Shown piece after piece: positions 1 to 7,000 of a stretch of 15,700 nucleotides of DNA. The stretch lies in the NCBI GenBank assembly GCA_016935885.1, contig JAFGQA010000042.1, forward strand, positions 1 to 15,700, written 5' to 3'. This DNA comes from Phycisphaerae bacterium. GTDB taxonomy: Bacteria; Planctomycetota; Phycisphaerae; UBA1845; UTPLA1. The notes under the pieces are model-generated. The model had not been told where the DNA came from. It searched no databases and saw only the letters and a list, made by a program, of their open reading frames with translations. Both the position numbers and the translations under genes were made by a program. The stretch's first letter is position 1. Every line of letters starts with the position of its first letter.

Positions 1-1
1 A

Positions 2-61
2 GCTTCGCCCGCACAGGCTGATTCTCGGGCGCCAGGCGGCGTAGGCCAGGGCACGCAGTAA
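2..61 (+). other. Possible C-terminal tail of a gene entering from the left
   Basis: An open frame runs from base 2 to a TAA at 59-61 and would encode 19 residues (ASPAQADSRAPGGVGQGTQ). It could be the end of a gene that starts outside the window. Against this, bases 12-31 match the repeat unit at 701-726, so the stretch may be only repeat DNA. No function can be read from it. Confidence 0.2.
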
Positions 62-83
62 CTAGTTAAGTGCCAAAGTCCAG

Positions 84-109
84 GCACGGGCTGAAGCCCG
101 TGGCTCTTC
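84..109. repeat. Palindromic repeat, CACGGGCT type
   Basis: CACGGGCT (85-92) and AGCCCGTG (95-102) form a perfect 8-bp palindrome with a 2-nt centre, followed by GGCTCTTC. A decayed copy at 288-313 differs by four transitions, and a further copy at 701-726 keeps the first arm and the GGCTCTTC tail. A reverse-strand relative lies inside priA at 10291-10316. Confidence 0.8.
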
Positions 110-160
110 ATGGTTGTCTCTCGAACAATTCGGACGTAGAATCCGTTGGTACCTACTAGC

Positions 161-255
161 AGCCCGTGGCAAAACTGTGGCACCGGCGTCTCGCCGGTGG
201 TTTCCACGGTCAGGAACGGCGTTTCCGAACCGCTGTTTTCCTTTTACCACGGGCT
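161..255 (-). repeat. 95-bp REP-like element bounded by AGCCCGTGG inverted repeats
   Basis: The ends AGCCCGTGG (161-169) and CCACGGGCT (247-255) are perfect inverted repeats. Inside is a hairpin with arms CACCGGCG (181-188) and CGCCGGTG (192-199) and a TCT loop. The element is the reverse complement of 10366-10461 inside priA. Bases 161-211 match 10411-10461 perfectly over 51 bp, and the rest matches with about seven substitutions and one gap. It is non-coding here and resembles REP or MITE-like DNA, with no transposase nearby. Confidence 0.85.
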
Positions 256-287
256 GCCAGAGGGCGGCCTATGGCGACGCGATGTCC

Positions 288-313
288 GCACGGACTGAAG
301 TTCGTGACTCTTC
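288..313. repeat. Decayed copy of the CACGGGCT palindromic repeat
   Basis: It matches 84-109 at 22 of 26 positions. All four differences are C-to-T or G-to-A transitions, and most of the stem can still pair. Confidence 0.6.
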
Positions 314-343
314 GTTTCGTTTGTAGGGGGGGGATTTGTTATC

Positions 344-471
344 GGTAACCGTTCACGGGCCAAGAGTTGTCCCGGAGGGACATTTGAGAATGGCCCAGCG
401 TTTTAGCGCTGGGATCAAAGACGCCCACCAGGGGACTTAGAACAGCGCTGGCTACCCCGTGAACGGTTACC
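344..471. repeat. 128-bp element with perfect 16-bp terminal inverted repeats
   Basis: GGTAACCGTTCACGGG (344-359) and CCCGTGAACGGTTACC (456-471) are exact reverse complements. An internal hairpin has arms CCCAGCG (394-400) and CGCTGGG (407-413), and a third AGCGCTGG occurs near 434-441. The terminal sequence recurs once more at 672-685. No open frame of interest lies inside. This looks like a small non-autonomous mobile or palindromic element, distinct from the AGCCCGTGG family. Confidence 0.75.
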
Positions 472-611
472 CTGTTCCACTAGCTGTTCAAACACCGACG
501 GTACGTCGGACCGTCTTTCGTTTTGTTGGGAACCAAGGGTCAGGCTCGTGCATCAAAGTCGGTATCTGGGTAAGATCCAGCCCAGGGTGATCAGTCGTCC
601 GGTACTGACGA

Positions 612-632
612 TCCGCCGTGACGGCGGTGCCA
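612..632. repeat. Short CCGCCGT/ACGGCGG palindrome with GTGCCAC tail
   Basis: CCGCCGTGACGGCGG followed by TGCCACAG resembles the unit inside priA at 10504-10523, where CCGCCGAGACGGCGG is followed by TGCC. Both fit the same stem-loop plus TGCCAC pattern as the 96-bp element but with another stem sequence. Confidence 0.55.
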
Positions 633-737
633 CAGTGGAGTCCGCGTTTTTCGGACATATTCTGCAAAACGCCGTGAACGGTTACTGTTATCGAAGGGCC
701 GCACGGGCTGACTCTCGGGGCTCTTCGTCGGCGAGAC

Positions 738-743
738 GGGAGG
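738..743 (+). promoter_or_regulatory. Ribosome binding site that sets the ATG at 751
   Basis: GGGAGG lies 7 nt before ATG 751. An in-frame TTG at 745 sits too close to this site to be favoured, so 751 is taken as the start. Confidence 0.7.
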
Positions 744-750
744 TTTGGTC

Positions 751-2238
751 ATGAGCATCGTCGATCGCCAAGTCAGAAAGGCCCAACACCGGCTTTGGCT
801 GAACCGCTGGCTGAGGCTGTGGGGCTGGTCTCTGCTGATCGTCACGGCGGCGTGGATGATCGCGTGGATCGTTGACCGGCTTTTGCTGCCCGGCTCGTTT
901 CCTCGGGGCTTGTCGGCGCTGATCGGCCTCGGGCTGAGCTTGATTGCCTCGGCAGTCTGGCTGATCCTGACGCGGGAGCCCGCGTTGACCGCCGCCGCGG
1001 TCCTCGACGAGGCGGCCAGCCTTCGCGAACGCGTTTCCACCGGCCTGCACGTCCGGCACAAGACGGCCGATCCGTTCGCCAGGGCCGTGGTGGTCGATGC
1101 CGAGCGGGTCGTTTCCGGCCTTTCCGCCCGCAGGTTCATCCCCATTCGTTGGACGCGTTCGCTCTCGTTCAGTTCGGTCGTGCTCGTCGCGGCCTTGCTG
1201 TCGCTGCTCCTGCCGGCGTTCGATCTGCTCAACAGGTCGGAGGCGGCCGCGGCCGACAGCGAGCGTCTGGCAAAGCTGACCGCGGTGCAGAGCGCCATCG
1301 CCAACCCGGTTTCGGTCATGCGGGACATCGAGAAGAAGCACCCCGATCTCGACCTGGGCGAACGATCGGCGAACTTCGACGATCCCCTGAAGCGTCATCG
1401 CAAGGACGACCCGGACGCCCTTCGCCGCGAGACGGTGAAGAAGCTGGATCGCCTCCAGGATGCGCTGCAACAGAAGGCAAGCGCCGACCGCTTCAAGGCC
1501 CTCAATGAGACCAAGAAACGTCTGAAGCAGCTTGCCGGGCCGGGGGACCCCAAGAGCGAAATGAACGAGCTTCTGCAGGCGCTTTCCGGCGCGGATATCG
1601 AGCAGGCGCGGCAGGCCGTCGAGAAGCTCCAGGAGAAGCTCGCCCAGCGTGCCCGCGACGGCAAGGTGGATGCGAAGACCACCGAGCAGATGCAGAAGCA
1701 GCTCAAGGAACTGGAGAAGAAGCTTCAACAGGCGTCTGAGGACAAGCAGAGCTCACGGGAGTTGCAGAACGCCGGCTTGTCCGAGGCCGAGGCAAAGCGC
1801 GTGCTGGAAGCCCTGGCCAAGAAGGACCCGAAGCAGCTCGAGAAACTGGCCAAGGATCTCGCCCAACGGCTGAAGGATCAGGGTGTGACAAAGCAGCAGA
1901 TGAAACAGATGCTGCAGAAGATCCAGCAGCGCCAGAAGGCCTGCAAGCAATGCCAGAAGATGGGCCAGAAGATGGGCGCCGCCGCCAAGCAGCTCGATGC
2001 GGGAAACACGCAGGGTGCCCAGGACGAATTGGGCGAGGCCGGCGAAATGCTCGGCGAGATGGAGCAAATCGAGCAGGCGCTGAACGAGCTTGAAGCCCAA
2101 ATGTCTCAGTTGAGCGACGCCCGTGATGACTTGGGCGATGACGGGTCCGACGGCAGCGGGAAATGCAAACACTGCAATGGCACGGGCTTCCTGGAGGACG
2201 GCTCACCTTGTCCATGGTGCAAAGGGACGGGCACGTGA
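751..2238 (+). CDS. Membrane-anchored coiled-coil protein with C-terminal CxxCxGxG motifs, ending at an in-frame TGA
   Basis: The 495-residue product has three predicted membrane segments (about residues 25-46, 53-73 and 139-157). A long Lys/Glu/Gln-rich helical region of coiled-coil character follows (about 200-460). Two DnaJ-like zinc motifs come last: C472-x2-C475-xGxG and C487-x2-C490-xGxG. GGGAGG 7 nt upstream supports ATG 751. I do not recognise a characterised family. Proteins of this build are, as I recall, found beside MoxR, DUF58 and VWA genes in planctomycetes, and this one lies upstream of a VWA gene and a MoxR gene. The helical part probably sits outside the membrane as a scaffold or interaction domain, but its role is unknown. 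The frame ends at TGA 2236-2238, yet the same frame continues open for 132 codons with protein-like sequence, so the product may be a truncated form of a roughly 630-residue protein. Confidence 0.85.
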   Translation: MSIVDRQVRKAQHRLWLNRWLRLWGWSLLIVTAAWMIAWIVDRLLLPGSFPRGLSALIGLGLSLIASAVWLILTREPALTAAAVLDEAASLRERVSTGLHVRHKTADPFARAVVVDAERVVSGLSARRFIPIRWTRSLSFSSVVLVAALLSLLLPAFDLLNRSEAAAADSERLAKLTAVQSAIANPVSVMRDIEKKHPDLDLGERSANFDDPLKRHRKDDPDALRRETVKKLDRLQDALQQKASADRFKALNETKKRLKQLAGPGDPKSEMNELLQALSGADIEQARQAVEKLQEKLAQRARDGKVDAKTTEQMQKQLKELEKKLQQASEDKQSSRELQNAGLSEAEAKRVLEALAKKDPKQLEKLAKDLAQRLKDQGVTKQQMKQMLQKIQQRQKACKQCQKMGQKMGAAAKQLDAGNTQGAQDELGEAGEMLGEMEQIEQALNELEAQMSQLSDARDDLGDDGSDGSGKCKHCNGTGFLEDGSPCPWCKGTGT

Positions 2239-2637
2239 CCGGGGGTCGGGGGCGCCGGCGGCGCCCAGGCTCGCGACGACAGTGTCAAGACAGACACCGT
2301 CAACAAAAAGACCAAGGTCAAGACTCGCAAGGGCGGCAGCAGCATTGGGCAGGAGTTCGTCAAGGGACCCATGCTGGAAGGCGAATCCGAGGTTCAGTTT
2401 TACGACGCCACGAGTGCGGCCGAGATGGATCGCACCGAGGCGCTGAACAGGGACCGAATCCCCCGGATTTACCGCAAGGGCGTCAAGGAGTATTTCGACC
2501 GGCTGCCTGACCGTTTTCCCGACCAGCAGCAAGGCCAGGGCTCAACGGGTGAGGCGGACGATGCCAAATCGAACACGGACGGCGAAGAGTCCGACGCAGT
2601 GGGCGAGTCGAAGAGGCCACAGCAGGGATCTGATTAG
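2239..2637 (+). CDS. In-frame continuation of the preceding gene beyond the TGA (132 codons)
   Basis: Directly after the TGA, in the same frame, is a glycine-rich linker (PGVGGAGGAQA) and a basic stretch (KTRKGG). Then comes a compact region with FVKGPMLEGESEVQFYDA, a helix AAEMDRTEALNRDRIPRIY and KEYFDRL, and an acidic tail to TAG 2635-2637. From memory, planctomycete relatives carry a similar KGE...EAL..DRIPR.Y...V..YF region fused to the end of the coiled-coil/zinc protein, which would make this its displaced C-terminus. A separate start is possible at ATG 2371, where AAGGGA lies just upstream, giving 88 residues. Whether it is made by readthrough, by that internal start or not at all cannot be told from sequence. 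Confidence 0.55.
   Translation, partial: PGVGGAGGAQARDDSVKTDTVNKKTKVKTRKGGSSIGQEFVKGPMLEGESEVQFYDATSAAEMDRTEALNRDRIPRIYRKGVKEYFDRLPDRFPDQQQGQGSTGEADDAKSNTDGEESDAVGESKRPQQGSD
2250..2266 (+). promoter_or_regulatory. GC hairpin 11 nt downstream of the in-frame TGA
   Basis: GGGCGCC (2250-2256) and GGCGCCC (2260-2266) pair perfectly around a GGC loop. In the mRNA this would be a stable stem just after the stop codon, a position where a structure can affect readthrough. It also encodes part of the Gly/Ala linker, so codon content alone could explain it. Confidence 0.4.
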
Positions 2638-2648
2638 CTCCCCGGCGC

Positions 2649-2692
2649 AAGGTAACTCGTCATCGGGGTCCAACAGCCCCCGACCAAGGTCG
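2649..2692. repeat. Dispersed repeat, first copy (AAGGTAACTCGTCAT ... AGCCCCCGACCAAGGTCG)
   Basis: AAGGTAACTCGTCATCG (2649-2665) and AGCCCCCGACCAAGGTCG (2675-2692) recur at 12577-12593 and 12602-12619 in the same order and orientation. Here the right arm of the palindrome has decayed to CGAG, so the hairpin is weaker than in the second copy. Confidence 0.65.
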
Positions 2693-2707
2693 AGTACGTG
2701 TTTAGAG

Positions 2708-2803
2708 GCTGTTTCAGAACTGTGGAGACAAGCCAGAGAATGCCCAGCGAATCATCCAATCCACCGACTTGGGCGCCGGTGCCACATAGGGTTCCGAAAC
2801 AGC
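2708..2803. repeat. 96-bp element with GCTGTTTC inverted-repeat ends
   Basis: GCTGTTTCAGAAC (2708-2720) and GTTCCGAAACAGC (2791-2803) are inverted repeats matching at 12 of 13 positions. They enclose about 70 bp with no gene. The inside contains GCCGGTGCCACA, which recalls the AGCCCGTGG-family elements, so families may be nested. No second copy of the ends was seen in this window. Confidence 0.6.
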
Positions 2804-2812
2804 TCCTTGGCT

Positions 2813-2940
2813 GGGTGGCATGGGTAAGCGGAGCCGCCAACGGCGGCGGAGCTTACCCGTGGGCATCCATTCGAGCCTGTCCTCACGGGTAATGAACGAC
2901 CCGCCCCCGTGGGGCGTGTCGTTCGTTACCCGTGCCACCC
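2813..2940. repeat. 128-bp element with 15-bp inverted-repeat ends
   Basis: GGGTGGCATGGGTAA (2813-2827) and TTACCCGTGCCACCC (2926-2940) are inverted repeats with one mismatch. Bases 2854-2928 match the reverse complement of 9740-9814 at 69 of 75 positions. Internal palindromes include GCCGCCAACGGCGGC near 2833-2847. No coding potential was seen. Confidence 0.75.
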
Positions 2941-3025
2941 CGTTTGAACGCTAAACACGTACAGGGTCGAGGGCTCTTGAGCCGTGTCAGGACACCAGCC
3001 TGCCCGTGTCACCCACCCGGAAGCC

Positions 3026-3958
3026 ATGAGATCCTTTCTCGCCGTCTTGTTTGCCGCACAGGTCCTGCTCGTCGGCTGCGAGCGCGCCGAGCCGGACGCC
3101 GCGGCGGTCGAGGTTGTGTTCGGTGGTCCCGGGCTCGGTGCCGGTGAGTTCAGCTATCCGCGCGGCATTGCCGTCTCGCCGGTGGACGGTTGCGTCTTCG
3201 TCGTCGACAAGAGCCCCACTGCCCGCATCCAACGTTTCAGCGCGGACGGCGTGTACCAACACCAATGGCACATGCCCGAATACGAGGACGGCAAGCCCAC
3301 CGGCATCTACGTCGACACTCTCAACCGCGTTTGGGTCCCCGACACCCATTACCACCGCGTCATCGTCTTCGATCGAGATGGAGGCGAGCTCTTCCGCTTT
3401 GGGGAGCAGGGCGAAGGCCCCGGCCAGTTCACCCTCCCCACCACTGTGGCCATCGATCGCGACGGCTACATCTACGTCGGCGAGTTCGACGGGCAGAACG
3501 GCGAGAACGATCGGATCAGCAAGTTTTCGCCGAATCGGGCGTACCTGTTCAGCTTCGCCGACAAGAGCGCCGGCGAGGGTCGGGTCAAGCGGCCCGCCGA
3601 GATCGTGATTGACGAACACGACATCCTGTGGGTGGCGGATTCCTGCAATCATCGCATCTGCCGCTACGACCGCGACGGGCACTTCCTGTCCGCCTTCGGT
3701 TCGCCGGGCACCGGGCCGCAGGAGTTCAAGTACCCATTCGGCCTGGCCATCGAGGAATCGGGAACGCTGCTCGTGGCCGATCGCGGCAACAATCGCATTG
3801 AAAGATACGATCCCAACGGAAAGCTCCTGGGCATTTGGGGTACGGCGGGCCGCGCCCGCGGCCAGATCGCCCAGCCCTGGGACGTCGCCGTGGCAGAAGA
3901 CGGCGGAATATACTGCCTCGACTCGTGGAATAATCGCGTGCAGTTGATAAGGTGGTGA
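3026..3958 (+). CDS. NHL-repeat beta-propeller lipoprotein
   Basis: The 310-residue product begins with a lipoprotein signal peptide (MRSFLAVLFAAQVLLVGC) whose lipobox is L15-V16-G17-C18, so the mature protein should be lipid-anchored at the cell envelope. The rest is built of NHL-type blades with the usual pattern of a Pro-x-Gly-[IV]-x-[IV] strand, a DxDG or D-turn, [IV]-x-V-x-D and N-x-R-[IV]. Clear examples are YPRGIAV, RPAEIVIDEHDILWVADSCNHRICRY, YPFGLAI...LLVADRGNNRIERY and QPWDVAVAEDG. Five or six blades would close a propeller. ATG 3026 is preferred over the in-frame GTG 2984 because it places the signal peptide at the N-terminus. NHL propellers usually bind proteins, sugars or peptides, and the ligand here is unknown. 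It lies between the coiled-coil protein and the VWA protein and may belong to the same envelope system. No catalytic residues were recognised. Confidence 0.88.
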   Translation: MRSFLAVLFAAQVLLVGCERAEPDAAAVEVVFGGPGLGAGEFSYPRGIAVSPVDGCVFVVDKSPTARIQRFSADGVYQHQWHMPEYEDGKPTGIYVDTLNRVWVPDTHYHRVIVFDRDGGELFRFGEQGEGPGQFTLPTTVAIDRDGYIYVGEFDGQNGENDRISKFSPNRAYLFSFADKSAGEGRVKRPAEIVIDEHDILWVADSCNHRICRYDRDGHFLSAFGSPGTGPQEFKYPFGLAIEESGTLLVADRGNNRIERYDPNGKLLGIWGTAGRARGQIAQPWDVAVAEDGGIYCLDSWNNRVQLIRW

Positions 3959-3969
3959 GCAGCACTATC

Positions 3970-3994
3970 GGCTATCGGCCGTGAGCTGATAGCC
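3970..3994. repeat. Small inverted repeat GGCTATC...GATAGCC
   Basis: GGCTATC (3970-3976) and GATAGCC (3988-3994) pair around an 11-nt loop, 68 bp before the VWA gene. Words of the same style (GCTAAGAGCTAATAGC) cluster after that gene at 7167-7220. No T-tract follows, so a terminator is not supported. Confidence 0.5.
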
Positions 3995-4061
3995 GCCAAA
4001 CGGCAAGCCGCACGGGGCCGAAGGCTGAGACCGGACAGATGAAGCTGAAAGTCAACCGCGT

Positions 4062-7000
4062 ATGATCGCTTTCCTGGAGCGTTTCGATAGACCCGCCTGC
4101 CTGTGGCTGGTGTTGCTCGTCGCGCTGATGTGGTGGTTCTCGCGGAGATCGCTCGCCGGCATCGGGCCGATCCGCAGCCGGCTGTGCATGATCGTTCGTG
4201 CTGTCGTCGTCATCCTGCTGGTCTTGGTGATGGCCGGCACGCACAAGATCCTCAAGAACGACAACCTCTGTGTGCTGTTCCTCCTCGATCAGTCGCGCTC
4301 CGTACCGCGGGAGGTCCGCCGGCAGGCCGAACGGTTCATTGCCACCGCCTGTCAGGATATGAAGCCGAATGACCGGGCCAGCGTCCTGACCTTCGACGGC
4401 CAGACGAACATCGAGCAGCTTCCCAGTCGTCCCGGCCCCGACGGCGGCCTTCACGTTCCCACGCCCTTTGCCGACGGGAAGCACCCAGACCGCACCAACA
4501 TCGCCCAAGGTCTTCGCATGGCGGCCGCGTGCGCGCTCGATTCCACGAATAACCGTGTCGTCATTCTGTCGGATGGCAACCAGAACGTCGGCGACCTGCT
4601 CGAGGAGACCAAGACCGCTCGCTCGAACAAGATCACGGTCGACGTCGTGCCGCTTCGGTATGAGCACGGCGCCGAGGTGGTCAATGAGCAGCTTCGCGCC
4701 CCCGCCTACGCCAATCCTCAGGAGCGGGTGCCGTTGCGACTGATTCTGAGAAGTGACCGGACGACCAGCGGCACGATCCTGCTCTATCAGCGCGTCGGGC
4801 AGGAGGAGGAGCTACTCGACCTCGACCCCAGTTCCGGCGCCTACGGCATCTCCAAGACCCTCAAACCCGGCAGGAATGCCTTTCTTGTCAGCGTTCCCAT
4901 CAAGTCCGCCGTGGCCCACGAGTTTCGCTCCGAGTTCATCCCGGACGACAAGACCGCGGACGTCATCGCGCAGAACAACGTCGCGTGCGCCTTCACCAAC
5001 ATCGAAGGCCCCCAGACGGTGCTGTTCATCGGCACCGAGCGCGACCGCGAAGACGACCAGATGCTCGTCGACGCCCTGCGGAAGGAGGAGATCAACGTCC
5101 AGTGCGAGACGGCCGAGTCGGTGAATCTGGATACGTCGGTGATTCAGGGGTTCTCCGCCATTGTCCTGTCCAACGTCCCGGCGGATCTTCTCTCGGCGGC
5201 CCAGCAGCAGGCCATGATGACCTACGTCCGCGACCTCGGCGGCGGATTGGTCATGATCGGAGGGGACGAGAGTTTCGGCGCCGGCGGCTGGCAGGGCTCC
5301 GTTGTGGAAGACATCATGCCGGTCAAGTTTGACGTAGACGCCGTCAAGCAGATCCCCCGAGGGGCCCTGTGCATCGTCATGCACTCGTGCGAGATGCCGC
5401 AAGGCAACAAGTGGGGCATCGATGTGGCCGTTGCTGCCCTCAAGACAATCAGCCGGCTCGATTACTTCGGTGTCGTCGGTTGGAGCCTGATCGGCACGGA
5501 CTGGGAAGTCAAGATGCAGTTGGCCACCAACAAGGACGCCATCGCCCAGACGATCCGCAAGATGCAGAACGGTGACATGCCCGATTTCCAGTCGTCGATG
5601 CAGTTGGCGTACACGGGGCTGATGGGCTGCAAGGATGCCGCCCAACGTCACATGATCATCATCTCCGACGGCGACGCCGCGCCGCCCAGCAACAAGCTCC
5701 TGAACGACCTCGTCGGCGCCAGGATCACGTGCTCGACGGTGACCGTTTTCCCGCACGGCGGTGGCGTCGGCACGATGAAACGGATCGCCGAGGTCACTAA
5801 GGGACGCTACTACCTGCTGAGCAGGCCGGGCGATGAGAAGCGGCTGCCGAGGATCTTCGTCAAGGAGGCCAGGATCGTGCGGCGCCCGCTCATCCGCGAC
5901 GAGCCGTTCAAGCCCAAGGTCTTGCCCAACTTGTCGGACATCATGGTCGGAATCGACGAAAACGATATTCCCGAGCTAAAGGGCTACGTCGTCACGACGC
6001 CGCGCAAGGTGGTCGACGTCGAGATGCCACTGGCGACGCACAAGGGAGACCCGTTGTTGGCGCACTGGCGCTGTGGGTTCGGCCGGACGGTCGCCTTCAC
6101 CAGCGGCCGATGGAAGCACTGGGGCGCCGACTGGCCCGAGTGGGCGAGCTTCAGCAAGCTGTGGGCACAGACCATGCGCTGGGTCATGCAGCAGGGCACG
6201 GCGGCGGACTTCGACGTCTCCACGACCATCGAGGGCGACGAGGGCCACGTCGTCATCGAAAGTGTGGACGATAAACAGGGCTACGACAGTCACGGCCAAT
6301 TCGTCGCCAGGGTCGTCGGCCCGAATGGCACGGCGGACAGCTTGCCCATTGTCCAAACCGGTCCCGGTCGATACGAAGCCAGATTCAAGGTTGGCGAGAT
6401 GGGCACCTACCTGGTGAACATCCAGGCGCAGGGCAAGCAAGAGGGCGGCAGACCGATCGCGATTCGGACCGGTCTGACGCTCGCCTATTCGCCGGAGTTC
6501 AAGGACCTTGTGGTCAACGAAGCGCTGCTGCGGGAAGTCGCCGACGAAACCGCAGGCCGCGTGCTCGCGCCGGAGGTGGATAGCAAGGCGGTGTTCGCCC
6601 ATAATCTGCCGCCGACGATCTCGCGCACGCCCGTTTGGGACCTGCTCCTGAAGATCGCCGTCGTCGTCTTCCTGTTGGATGTGGCCTTCCGCCGCATCGC
6701 CATCGATCCGGTCAAGGTATGGGCCTCTGCGCGGGGCTATGTGGCGAGCCTGGCCGGCCGGTTCGGTGCCGGCAAGCGAGCCGAGGCGACGTTAACGGAT
6801 CTGAAGACCGTCCGCGACAAGGTCCGTGCCGACAGGACCGCGCGGGGCGACGGCAGTGTCCTCGCCGGGACCTCCGAGCCCACGGCAGCGGGGCTCCCCC
6901 AGGCCGAGCCGGGCCCCGCCGCGTCCACCAGGTTCGAGGCCGAGACGAAGCTCAAGAAGCCCGCCCGCGATCTTGCGGAGTCCCTCGGCGGGCATCAGGC

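Larger units (their letters stand above)
1..750. repeat. Non-coding spacer filled with short palindromic repeats
   Basis: No convincing gene is present in these 750 bases. The stretch holds copies of a GCACGGGCTGA...GGCTCTTC unit near 12-31, 84-109, 288-313 and 701-726. It also holds a 95-bp element at 161-255, a 128-bp element bounded by 16-bp inverted repeats at 344-471, a GCCGTGACGGC palindrome near 612-632 and a half-copy of the 344-471 end at 672-685. The short open frames that cross it are translations of these repeats. Confidence 0.75.

Noticed and set aside
62..348. Short open frames in the left spacer
   Set aside because: They are translations of palindromic repeats. The same peptides (for example NHRRDAGATVLPRAA) appear in alternative frames of the repeat block inside priA.
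591..1728. Long minus-strand open frames (591-1328 and 688-1728) opposite the coiled-coil gene
   Set aside because: They run antisense to a gene with a good ribosome site and membrane segments, and show no domain of their own.
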